A stretch of 6,163 nt of DNA from Bacillota bacterium (GTDB lineage: Bacteria; Bacillota; Bacilli; Lactobacillales; Streptococcaceae): positions 1-6,163 of the forward strand of contig JAJXWC010000138.1 in assembly GCA_021781855.1 (NCBI GenBank), given 5' to 3'. Position 1 is the first letter of the stretch. Every line of letters starts with the position of its first letter. The notes beneath the pieces were generated by a model. The model had not been told where the DNA came from, did no database searches, and saw nothing but the letters and a program-made list of their open reading frames with translations. The position numbers and the translations under genes were made by a program. This document shows, one piece after another, positions 1-4,723 of this stretch.

Positions 1-38
1 TCGCAAGTGGCTAAAGCCACAAGACGAAATGGTCAGAA

Positions 39-100
39 GTCAAGCCGCTAAAGCGGCTGACCCTAGGGTAGTCGAGCGAAATTCGAAGCATAGTGTTACT
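39..100. repeat. Dispersed palindromic element, copy 1
   Basis: The copy opens with a hairpin: GTC (39-41), bulged A42, AGCCGCT (43-49), loop AA, AGCGGCT (52-58), GAC (59-61). It continues through CCCTAGGGTA into the core GTCGAGCGAAATTCGAAGC (71-89) and the tail ATAGTGTTACT. Positions 43-89 align without gaps to 3700-3746, with 39 of 47 bases identical by my count, and two stem differences keep pairing through G-T wobbles. Positions 70-100 match 6127-6157 at 28 of 31 bases. Three related copies in 6.2 kb, all between genes, indicate a genomic repeat family. I do not recognise a named family. Confidence 0.8.
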
Positions 101-173
101 TATCTCGCCGCCTGAAGAGGTAGGGGGATTGCGATTGCGACTAGCCACTTAGTGGCGTGGCGAGCATCGACAG

Positions 174-198
174 CTCAACAGTACAGTGTACTGTTGAG
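174..198. repeat. Perfect 25-bp palindrome with 12-bp arms
   Basis: CTCAACAGTACA (174-185), a single central G (186) and TGTACTGTTGAG (187-198) form perfect inverted arms. No T-run follows on either strand (GTTGCGG on the right, GATGCTCGCC on the reverse), so it is not a standard intrinsic terminator. It could be a cruciform, a dimeric protein binding site or a repeat-element part. It lies about 115 bases before the helicase start, which is far for a simple operator of that gene. Confidence 0.7.
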
Positions 199-301
199 GT
201 TGCGGATAGAGAGAGAGCGAAGTTCTCATCTTTCGTAGCACGAAGTGCGTAGATAGCACACACTTGCTGAGATAAAGATTCAATGATAAGAAAGTGATAA
301 T

Positions 302-308
302 GAGGGGG
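302..308 (+). promoter_or_regulatory. Ribosome binding site of the SNF2 helicase gene
   Basis: GAGGGGG at 302-308 ends four bases before the ATG at 313. It is a G-rich, imperfect match to AGGAGG with slightly short spacing. It supports the ATG at 313, whose protein start (MSRMMPARVRSEG) resembles the usual N-terminus of bacterial SWIM-SNF2 proteins. In-frame ATGs at 322 and 325 lack a comparable site. Confidence 0.6.
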
Positions 309-312
309 AAAT

Positions 313-3300
313 ATGAGTAGAATGATGCCGGCGCGTGTGCGCTCTGAAGGTGTTGCGCTCTATCATGCAGGGCTTTTGAGTGAGCCGATAGAGACGGATT
401 TCAAGTTAAGCGCAGATATTGACGGTGAACAGTTAGTGTATGATTTAGATGGGGCACAGGACTATTGTTCTTGTATAGTTTTTCAGCAAAATCATCGCTA
501 TTGCAAGCACATTGCGGCGATTGAAGAATATTTGAAGAATCACGATTTGACAGACTCGTCAAATTTGGCAAAAGCAGAAATTTTGCAGCCGGATCCATCT
601 CTTTATGTTGAAAATACAGCCTTCTTGAATGCGCTTAATGGTGAGACGCAGGTAAATTTCGGACTGGACCAATATTCGCTTGAGGTCAATGTGGCTGACG
701 ATGACAGTCTACATGATTATTTTTCGCTTTATCATTTTGTATATTTTGATTTGCGGCTTCATAGCGAGCGATTGGGCCGTTCATATGTGATTAAGGATTT
801 ACCTTATTTTTTGCGCTCCTTACGCAATTTTAGCCAGTATCCAATGGGAAGCCAGTATGTAGACTTATTTTTCGATAATTTTGATGAGGCAAGTCAAGAT
901 TTCTTGAATTTTTTACTGAAAATTGATGCACGTTCTGATGAAAATCTTGTCAAAGCCTTATTTATCAAAAATGGGCGTTATCTGAACTTGCCGTTTCTCT
1001 TTTTGGAAGAAGGCTTGGATTTGGCATCTAATTTGGAGCATTTCAGCTTGAAAATTTCGGAGCGTCCGATTGATTATTTTGCATTCGTGCCACTTGAAAG
1101 TGAAAATGATTTATTCAATTTTTCTGTCAAAAGTCAGCGTGACTTTATTGAATTCAAGCTGTCAAGAGAAGATTATTACAGTTTTTACGATGGAACTTTA
1201 TTGTATTTTGACCATGCTTTTTATAAAGTAAATCAGGAACAAAGACATTTGCTGATATTGCTGGACAAGCAATTTCATACAAATTCAGAGTTGCGTTTTT
1301 CATTTTCAGATAAAGACAAATTAGCGCAAGCATTACAGCGGCTTGCAACGCTTGGAGAGATTCATGCACCGAAATATTTTCGTGTGAAAAAATTTGAGCC
1401 TACTTTTTTCTTTGATAAAGTTGACGAGAGAACGCTTTCTCTCACAATGACATTTGATTATGACGAGTTTCAAATTGACACTTTTCACGATTTGGAAACC
1501 TTAGAATTTTCACGAGATTTACGCAAGGAACAGCGAATTTTCGGCTTAATGGAACGTTTTGGTTTTGCCAAAGCATTTAAAAGCGATTTGACAATTTCGT
1601 CAAATTTGACAGAGAAATTTTTTGTGAAAATTTTGCCTGCATTCGAAAAGTTAGGCAAAGTCGCGCTTTCTTTGTCTTTGGAAAATTTAAAATTCGATGA
1701 AATTCCCAACATTTCGATTGACCAGCGTGGCGGTCTGCTTGATATTGCATTCGATTTACCTGATGTCAGTGAAAATGAATTTGCTTCGGTCATTGAAAAA
1801 TTGCGTGCCAACGCAGATTATTTTGTCAGTAAAACTGGAAAATTTTACCGGTTTGACCAAAAATTTGACCGCTTAAAATCGGCTTTGCAAGAACTTGATG
1901 AGAGTTTTATAATCGCGGGAAATACGATTCAAGTCAGTGCCAATCGAACATTTCAAGTTTCCAAAATTTTTGAAAATATCACAGGAACATCGTTTTCTGA
2001 GAAATTCAGTGCTTTTTTTAATGATTTGACTCATCCGGAAAATTTTGATTATGCCAAACCAGAGCATATCAATGCAAATTTGCGTCCCTATCAAGAAACA
2101 GGCGTACGTTGGATGAATATGCTGACACGCTATTCACTTGGCGGTATTCTTGCAGATGACATGGGCTTAGGGAAAACAGTGCAGGCGATTACCTATCTTT
2201 TGAGTGCTCTGTCAAATGGTGAGAGTGCCTTGATTACAGCACCAGCGAGCTTAACATACAACTGGGCAAGTGAATTTGAGAAATTCACTGATGAAATTGA
2301 CTTTGTCGTTGTTGACGGGACCAAAACTGAACGTGATGGATTGATTGAAAGTCCGCACCAAATCTATATTACGAGCTATGGTAGTTTTTTGAAAGACTTT
2401 GAAAATTATCAAAACAAATCACTCACATACTTGCTCCTTGATGAGGCACAGTATGTGAAAAACTACAGCAGTAAAACAAACAAAGCCTTGTCTTTATTGA
2501 ATGTACAGCACACTTTTGCCTTATCAGGAACACCACTCGAAAATCGCATGGAAGAACTTTGGGCGATTTTCCAAGTTGTCATGCCAGGTTTTTTGCCCAC
2601 ACGTGAAAAATTCAACAAATTGGCACCAGCGGTTATTTCACGCATGATTCAGCCCTTTGTTATGCGTCGTAAAAAAGAAGATGTGCTTGAAGAATTACCA
2701 GATAAAATGGAAACCACGCTGTATAATAATCTGGCAGATGACCAGAAAGTTATTTATCTCGCTCAACTTGAACTGATGCAACAGCAAGTTGCAAGAATGG
2801 ACAGTCAGGCGCTCTCTCGCTCAAAAATCGAAATTCTTGCCGGGATTACGCGACTACGGCAAATTTGTAACACGCCCGCTCTTTTCATGGATGATTATAC
2901 AGGTGGTTCAGGCAAATTGGAACGATTGAAAGAACTTTTAGAAATGGTTAAAGATTCGGGACATCGTCCGCTGATTTTTTCGCAATTCACCAAGTTTTTC
3001 CCTCATATCGAGCAAATCATGGACGAATTGAATTTGAGCACTTACAAATTGACAGGCTCGACACCTGTTAAAGACCGGTTGTCAATGGTTCAAGCCTTTA
3101 ATGCAGGGAGTCGTGATGCATTTCTTGTCTCACTAAAAGCTGGCGGTGTTGGACTGAATTTGACCAGTGCTGATGTCGTGATTCTAGTTGATTTATGGTG
3201 GAATCCAGCCGTTGAAGAACAAGCTGTAGCACGGGCTCACCGCATGGGACAAAAAAATACGGTTGAAGTCATTCGACTGATTACGCAAGGCACGATTGAA

Positions 3301-3417
3301 GAAAAAATTATGGAAATTCAAGAACGTAAAAAAGACTTGATTGCGAATGTGCTGGAAGGTGATGTAATAGATAAAGCACTTAGTGAAGCAGAAATTCGTG
3401 AAATTTTAGGGCTTTAA
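313..3417 (+). CDS. SWIM zinc finger SNF2-family DEAD/DEAH-box helicase (Swi2/Snf2 ATPase)
   Basis: This is a full-length bacterial SNF2-type ATPase of 1034 residues, predicted to be a cytoplasmic ATP-driven double-stranded DNA translocase. The N-terminal SWIM zinc finger is C52-x-C54-x9-C64-x-H66. A long, less conserved region follows (about 70-585), as is usual for this group. The SNF2 ATPase core begins at about 590 (RPYQETGVRWM). Motifs seen are Walker A DMGLGKT (616-622), motif II DEAQ (710-713), motif III SGTP (738-741), a lobe-2 strand RPLIFSQF (885-892), motif V KAGGVGLNLT (942-951) and motif VI QAVARAHRMGQ (970-980). All catalytic residues are present, so it should be active. Such genes often lie near murC in Streptococcus and Lactococcus (from memory). 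The cellular role is poorly defined; DNA repair or transcription recycling is only analogy with relatives such as RapA. Residues 78-87 and 425-434 are encoded by a short dispersed DNA repeat. Confidence 0.96.
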   Translation: MSRMMPARVRSEGVALYHAGLLSEPIETDFKLSADIDGEQLVYDLDGAQDYCSCIVFQQNHRYCKHIAAIEEYLKNHDLTDSSNLAKAEILQPDPSLYVENTAFLNALNGETQVNFGLDQYSLEVNVADDDSLHDYFSLYHFVYFDLRLHSERLGRSYVIKDLPYFLRSLRNFSQYPMGSQYVDLFFDNFDEASQDFLNFLLKIDARSDENLVKALFIKNGRYLNLPFLFLEEGLDLASNLEHFSLKISERPIDYFAFVPLESENDLFNFSVKSQRDFIEFKLSREDYYSFYDGTLLYFDHAFYKVNQEQRHLLILLDKQFHTNSELRFSFSDKDKLAQALQRLATLGEIHAPKYFRVKKFEPTFFFDKVDERTLSLTMTFDYDEFQIDTFHDLETLEFSRDLRKEQRIFGLMERFGFAKAFKSDLTISSNLTEKFFVKILPAFEKLGKVALSLSLENLKFDEIPNISIDQRGGLLDIAFDLPDVSENEFASVIEKLRANADYFVSKTGKFYRFDQKFDRLKSALQELDESFIIAGNTIQVSANRTFQVSKIFENITGTSFSEKFSAFFNDLTHPENFDYAKPEHINANLRPYQETGVRWMNMLTRYSLGGILADDMGLGKTVQAITYLLSALSNGESALITAPASLTYNWASEFEKFTDEIDFVVVDGTKTERDGLIESPHQIYITSYGSFLKDFENYQNKSLTYLLLDEAQYVKNYSSKTNKALSLLNVQHTFALSGTPLENRMEELWAIFQVVMPGFLPTREKFNKLAPAVISRMIQPFVMRRKKEDVLEELPDKMETTLYNNLADDQKVIYLAQLELMQQQVARMDSQALSRSKIEILAGITRLRQICNTPALFMDDYTGGSGKLERLKELLEMVKDSGHRPLIFSQFTKFFPHIEQIMDELNLSTYKLTGSTPVKDRLSMVQAFNAGSRDAFLVSLKAGGVGLNLTSADVVILVDLWWNPAVEEQAVARAHRMGQKNTVEVIRLITQGTIEEKIMEIQERKKDLIANVLEGDVIDKALSEAEIREILGL
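331..337 (+). other. Match to the lactococcal Chi sequence GCGCGTG
   Basis: GCGCGTG on the + strand matches the published Chi motif of Lactococcus lactis, which protects DNA ends from the RexAB nuclease-helicase. A 7-mer occurs by chance about once per 16 kb per strand at even composition, and more rarely in AT-rich DNA. A single hit therefore proves nothing, although it fits the proposed genus. Confidence 0.3.
545..569. repeat. ATTTGAC-N6-GTCAAATTTGRC repeat, copy A (inside helicase gene)
   Basis: ATTTGAC (545-551), spacer AGACTC and GTCAAATTTGGC (558-569) form an inverted repeat with 7-bp arms plus a third half-unit. The codons read D-L-T-D-S-S-N-L-A (helicase residues 78-86). Copies B (1586-1610) and C (4689-4713) have exactly the same arm and spacer lengths. 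Copy A has G instead of A at the second-last base. Confidence 0.7.
1586..1610. repeat. ATTTGAC-N6-GTCAAATTTGRC repeat, copy B (inside helicase gene)
   Basis: ATTTGAC (1586-1592), spacer AATTTC and GTCAAATTTGAC (1599-1610) repeat the pattern of copies A and C. The last 12 bases are themselves a perfect palindrome. It is read as D-L-T-I-S-S-N-L-T (helicase residues 425-433), the same frame as copy A. It lies in the variable middle region of the helicase, where a short insertion would be tolerated. Confidence 0.7.
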
Positions 3418-3418
3418 C

Positions 3419-3447
3419 TTTCCAAATGAATAAAAATACGATATAAT
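3419..3447 (+). promoter_or_regulatory. Putative sigma-A promoter after the helicase gene
   Basis: TTTCCA (3419-3424, 4 of 6 matches to TTGACA) is separated by 17 bases from a perfect TATAAT (3442-3447). This would start RNA near 3454, inside or just after the hairpin that may terminate the helicase transcript. It would drive the structured region and possibly the downstream basic protein gene. The -10 box and spacing are good, the -35 box is weak. Confidence 0.5.
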
Positions 3448-3467
3448 AAATGGTGGAACCATTTTTT
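3448..3467 (+). terminator. Weak intrinsic terminator of the helicase gene
   Basis: AAATGGT (3448-3454), loop GGA and ACCATTT (3458-3464) form a 7-bp stem running into a T-tract (six T in total, 3462-3467). Only two G-C pairs are present, so termination would be inefficient. It begins 30 bases after the helicase stop codon. It directly abuts the TATAAT at 3442-3447, so the two roles may be coupled or one call may be wrong. Confidence 0.4.
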
Positions 3468-3482
3468 AATAATTGAAGTAAT

Positions 3483-3612
3483 TACTTCATCAGTGGGGAG
3501 ATTCTTTGCGAAAATGCGGAGATAGGGCTATTTATCAAGCTGCATAGTGGGGAAATTAGCAGACACCTGCTAGCTTAAATTAAAAAATTAAACTGAAAAT
3601 ATAGATGAAGTA
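3483..3612 (+). ncRNA. Putative structured RNA domain with tandem AGTGGGGA modules
   Basis: TACTTCATC (3483-3491) can pair perfectly with GATGAAGTA (3604-3612), closing a 130-base domain. Inside, AGTGGGGAGATT (3492-3503) leads into a hairpin TCTTTGC/GCGGAGA (3503-3509 with 3516-3522, two G-T pairs). AGTGGGGAAATT (3546-3557) leads into the hairpin TAGCAG-ACAC-CTGCTA (3557-3572), extended by AAGC (3537-3540) with GCTT (3573-3576). The two modules lie 54 bases apart. I compared it mentally with 6S, SRP, RNase P, tmRNA, T-box and common riboswitch consensus sequences and saw no convincing match. A 6S-like RNA or cis-acting leader remains possible. The pairings are visible; expression is not. Confidence 0.4.
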
Positions 3613-3653
3613 GAGACTCATTTAGTAAGAGTTGGAACTCTCCTAAATTTAGG
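3612..3653. repeat. Hairpin repeat AGAGACT...AATTTAG, copy 1
   Basis: Starting at AGAGACT (3612-3618), this stretch aligns with 6087-6127. The hairpin ATTTAG/CTAAAT plus AGAGTT/AACTCT (3620-3648, loop GG) has a small internal loop, whereas the downstream copy has perfect 14-bp arms. The palindrome CCTAAATTTAGG (3642-3653) overlaps its right end. AGAGAC (3612-3617) can also pair with GTCTCT (3687-3692), enclosing the following hairpin. It appears to be a degenerate member of the same family as the repeat after murC. Confidence 0.55.
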
Positions 3654-3694
3654 AAAAACCTTATATCTGCGATATGAGGTCACATTGTCTCTGA

Positions 3695-3746
3695 GGTTAA
3701 GTCGCTAGAGCGGTTGACCCTAGAGCAGTCGAACGAAATTCGGAAC
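3695..3746. repeat. Dispersed palindromic element, copy 2
   Basis: GGTT (3695-3698), bulged A3699, AGTCGCT (3700-3706), loop AG, AGCGGTT (3709-3715) and GACC (3716-3719) form an 11-bp stem with the same single-A bulge as copy 1. The core GTCGAACGAAATTCGGAAC follows (3728-3746). Relative to copy 1, C-G becomes T-G and G-C becomes G-T in the stem, so sequence drifts while pairing holds. Confidence 0.75.
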
Positions 3747-3790
3747 TTTCCATTTCGAAAGATGCTTTAGCATCGTAGAAAAAATGGAAA
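3747..3790. repeat. Nested inverted repeat TTTCCATTT ... AAATGGAAA around GATGCT-TT-AGCATC
   Basis: The outer arms TTTCCATTT (3747-3755) and AAATGGAAA (3782-3790) enclose a perfect inner hairpin GATGCT-TT-AGCATC (3761-3774). It follows directly on dispersed element copy 2. No T-tract follows on the + strand. It lies 110 bases before the start of the basic protein gene and may belong to the repeat or to its leader. Confidence 0.55.
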
Positions 3791-3888
3791 ATGTAGTGAA
3801 ACAAAGTGATGGCGCTTATTCCCCGTTAAAAAGAAGAGGCTAGCGTGTACCACTGAGATAAAATCCAACGTTGCAAAAACAATGGGCA

Positions 3889-3894
3889 AGAGGA
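3889..3894 (+). promoter_or_regulatory. Ribosome binding site deciding the start of the basic protein gene
   Basis: AGAGGA (3889-3894) lies five bases before ATG 3900. The in-frame ATG at 3882 lies upstream of this site and has only AACGTTGCAAAAACA before it, with no recognisable site. I therefore start the protein at 3900 (MAERRRVTFP), shortening the longest frame by six codons. Confidence 0.7.
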
Positions 3895-3899
3895 CGAAG

Positions 3900-4493
3900 A
3901 TGGCAGAAAGAAGAAGAGTCACATTTCCAATCATCGCTGATGACGAGGTATTGCAGAAAGACACACGTGTAATTTTCACAAACAAACAGCTCATCACAAG
4001 AAATCCGAGTCTTCAAGAAGAGACTTCTTTTAGTGATGCTCCAAAATCTGCAACAAGGAAATCTGAAAGTTTCAAACCCTACAAATCAAAGGTTAGTTAC
4101 AGCACACAACATCGTCCACTCAATGGCGAACATAATGGCGTAAGTTCTTTTGATAAGATGCCGAAGAAAACCAGCGTTGATGAATCGAAAGAACGAGCAA
4201 AACGTGCCGCGGCTACTCTTCCTAAACCTGTTAAACAATATGTTTCGCCACTTGAACGTGATAAAGAGGATTTTTCTGTACGCCGTTCAAATTCAGCAAC
4301 CTTGAATAAACGTCCATTAACAAATGACAATCCTATTCAAGAGATGAAAAAACGTGGAATGAATGTTTCTGATGCCATGACAAATTCAGGAATGAGACCT
4401 GCGATGCCACGCAATAGAGCGGATAATGCGCCACAGCCGAGAAGCTATTTCGAAGATAAGCGAAAAAATATTTTTGACCGTGGAATTGTTTAG
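3900..4493 (+). CDS. Small basic protein of unknown function, probably disordered
   Basis: The product has 197 residues from the preferred ATG (203 from the ATG at 3882). I do not recognise the family. By my count it has about 40 Lys+Arg against 25 Asp+Glu, so it is strongly basic, and it has no Cys or Trp. No signal peptide or membrane segment is visible, so it should be cytoplasmic. The N-terminus (residues 1-40, including RRRVTFPIIADDEVLQ and RVIF) is the only part with regular hydrophobic spacing. Residues 45-180 are rich in Ser, Thr, Pro, Asn and Lys/Arg, typical of disorder, and the end is aromatic and charged (SYFEDKRKNIFDRGIV, 182-197). Short conserved patches in a disordered basic chain suggest a nucleic-acid or protein-binding adaptor; this is inference only. 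Its place between helicase and murC may be a conserved order. The good ribosome site and full-length frame argue that it is real. Confidence 0.8.
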   Translation: MAERRRVTFPIIADDEVLQKDTRVIFTNKQLITRNPSLQEETSFSDAPKSATRKSESFKPYKSKVSYSTQHRPLNGEHNGVSSFDKMPKKTSVDESKERAKRAAATLPKPVKQYVSPLERDKEDFSVRRSNSATLNKRPLTNDNPIQEMKKRGMNVSDAMTNSGMRPAMPRNRADNAPQPRSYFEDKRKNIFDRGIV

Positions 4494-4508
4494 CTTGATG
4501 AGCTTCTG

Positions 4509-4537
4509 CTGATTGATACGAGTGAATACGGTATAAC
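4509..4537 (+). promoter_or_regulatory. Possible promoter of the murC leader
   Basis: TATAAC (4532-4537) is a good -10 box. At 17 bases upstream the -35 position is only CTGATT (4509-4514), while the better TTGATA (4513-4518) is 13 bases away, too close. If active, RNA would start near 4544 and carry the whole putative attenuator. Otherwise murC relies on read-through from the basic protein gene. Confidence 0.35.
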
Positions 4538-4554
4538 AAAATGAAGCAGATTTC

Positions 4555-4652
4555 AGGTGGATTTTGAAAGAGGGATTCCCTCACAGATAAAAGAATCCAC
4601 TTCAATTTTAGAGAGAAAACTCTGTCAGAGGGGCACCTTTAGAGGTGCTCTT
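4555..4652 (+). promoter_or_regulatory. Putative transcription attenuator in the murC leader
   Basis: Two exclusive folds can be drawn. In the first, AGGTGGATT (4555-4563) pairs with AATCCACTT (4594-4602) around an inner hairpin GAGGG-ATT-CCCTC (4570-4582), leaving the terminator (4629-4652) free to form. In the second, CCCTCACAGA (4578-4587) pairs with TCTGT (4621-4625) and GAGGG (4628-4632), ten pairs with a two-base bulge, which takes the left arm of the terminator. CTCT (4620-4623) can also pair with AGAG on either side (4612-4615 or 4627-4630). There is no T-box TGGNACC sequence, and I see no known riboswitch consensus. The ligand or trigger is unknown. Confidence 0.45.
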
Positions 4653-4658
4653 AATTTT
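4629..4658 (+). terminator. Intrinsic terminator between the basic protein gene and murC
   Basis: AGGGGCACCT (4629-4638), loop TTAG and AGGTGCTCTT (4643-4652) form a 10-bp stem with two G-T pairs, followed by AATTTT. The T-tract is short and interrupted. It may simply end the upstream transcript, but no promoter is evident between it and murC, so some RNA polymerase must pass through it. This is why I read it as the terminator of an attenuator. Confidence 0.65.
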
Positions 4659-4672
4659 GGCTAAAAGTTTGT

Positions 4673-4686
4673 AAAGGAGAGAAGGA
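4673..4686 (+). promoter_or_regulatory. Ribosome binding site of murC, displaced from the usual ATG
   Basis: AAAGGAGAGAAGGA (4673-4686) offers AAGGAG (4674-4679) and AAGGA (4682-4686). These end 11 and 4 bases before a TTG at 4691, but 44 and 37 bases before the ATG at 4724. No other site precedes that ATG. The site therefore points to TTG 4691 as the true start, or to a folded leader that shortens the distance. Confidence 0.7.
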
Positions 4687-4688
4687 AA

Positions 4689-4713
4689 ATTTGACAATCT
4701 TGTCAAATTTGAC
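4689..4713. repeat. ATTTGAC-N6-GTCAAATTTGRC repeat, copy C (murC start region)
   Basis: ATTTGAC (4689-4695), spacer AATCTT and GTCAAATTTGAC (4702-4713) match copies A and B inside the helicase gene. The copy fills the gap between the murC ribosome site and the family-typical ATG. From the TTG at 4691 it is read as M-T-I-L-S-N-L-T, the same frame as the other copies. The arms could fold into a 7-bp hairpin. Confidence 0.7.
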
Positions 4714-4723
4714 AAAAATTATC

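Larger units (their letters stand above)
1..312. other. Palindrome-rich intergenic region upstream of the SNF2 helicase gene
   Basis: No credible reading frame lies in this stretch. It is a mosaic of short inverted repeats: GTGGCT-AA-AGCCAC (7-20), AGCCGCT-AA-AGCGGCT (43-58), GCCACT-T-AGTGGC (144-156), a 25-bp palindrome (174-198) and GCAC-GAA-GTGC (238-248). A dispersed-element core sits at 71-89. The last part before the gene is AT-rich and contains TTGCTG (264-269) and GATAAG (285-290), only 15 bases apart, so any promoter here is weak or lies elsewhere. The region is truncated on the left by the window edge, so the upstream gene is unknown. Repeat content is seen directly; its role is not known. 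Confidence 0.75.
3418..3899. other. Structured 482-base intergenic region between helicase and small basic protein genes
   Basis: No reading frame longer than a few codons is credible here. From left to right it holds a weak terminator-like hairpin overlapping a promoter-like sequence (3419-3467), a palindrome TGAAGTAATTACTTCA (3474-3489), a putative folded RNA domain (3483-3612), an imperfect hairpin (3620-3648) with the palindrome CCTAAATTTAGG (3642-3653), a 9-bp hairpin CCTTATATC-TGC-GATATGAGG (3659-3679), dispersed element copy 2 (3695-3746) and a nested hairpin (3747-3790). If transcription begins near 3454, the small protein gene would have an unusually long leader of about 440 bases. 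Confidence 0.7.

Noticed and set aside
174..198. Copper-repressor operator (TACANNTGTA)
   Set aside because: The centre is TACA-G-TGTA, one base shorter than required.
39..276. Insertion sequence or transposase remnant
   Set aside because: The inverted repeats are short and local; no transposase fragment, long terminal repeats or target duplication could be seen.
3454..3690. RNase P RNA, tmRNA or SRP RNA in the long gap
   Set aside because: None of the conserved sequences I know for these RNAs is visible, including the GGUCAGGUCCGGAAGG-type SRP loop and the tmRNA ends.
3767..3997. Minus-strand frame of 76 codons
   Set aside because: It overlaps repeat sequence and the start of the basic protein gene, has no convincing ribosome site, and its composition looks like an antisense shadow.
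4541..4567. Eight-codon frame MKQISGGF in the murC leader, a possible leader peptide
   Set aside because: It has no ribosome binding site, and its ATG lies at or before the start predicted from the -10 box at 4532-4537. Its codons show no amino acid bias of the kind seen in leader peptides.
4540..4660. T-box riboswitch upstream of murC
   Set aside because: The leader can be folded as an attenuator, but the conserved TGGNACC antiterminator bulge is absent; GGGGCACC is not a match.
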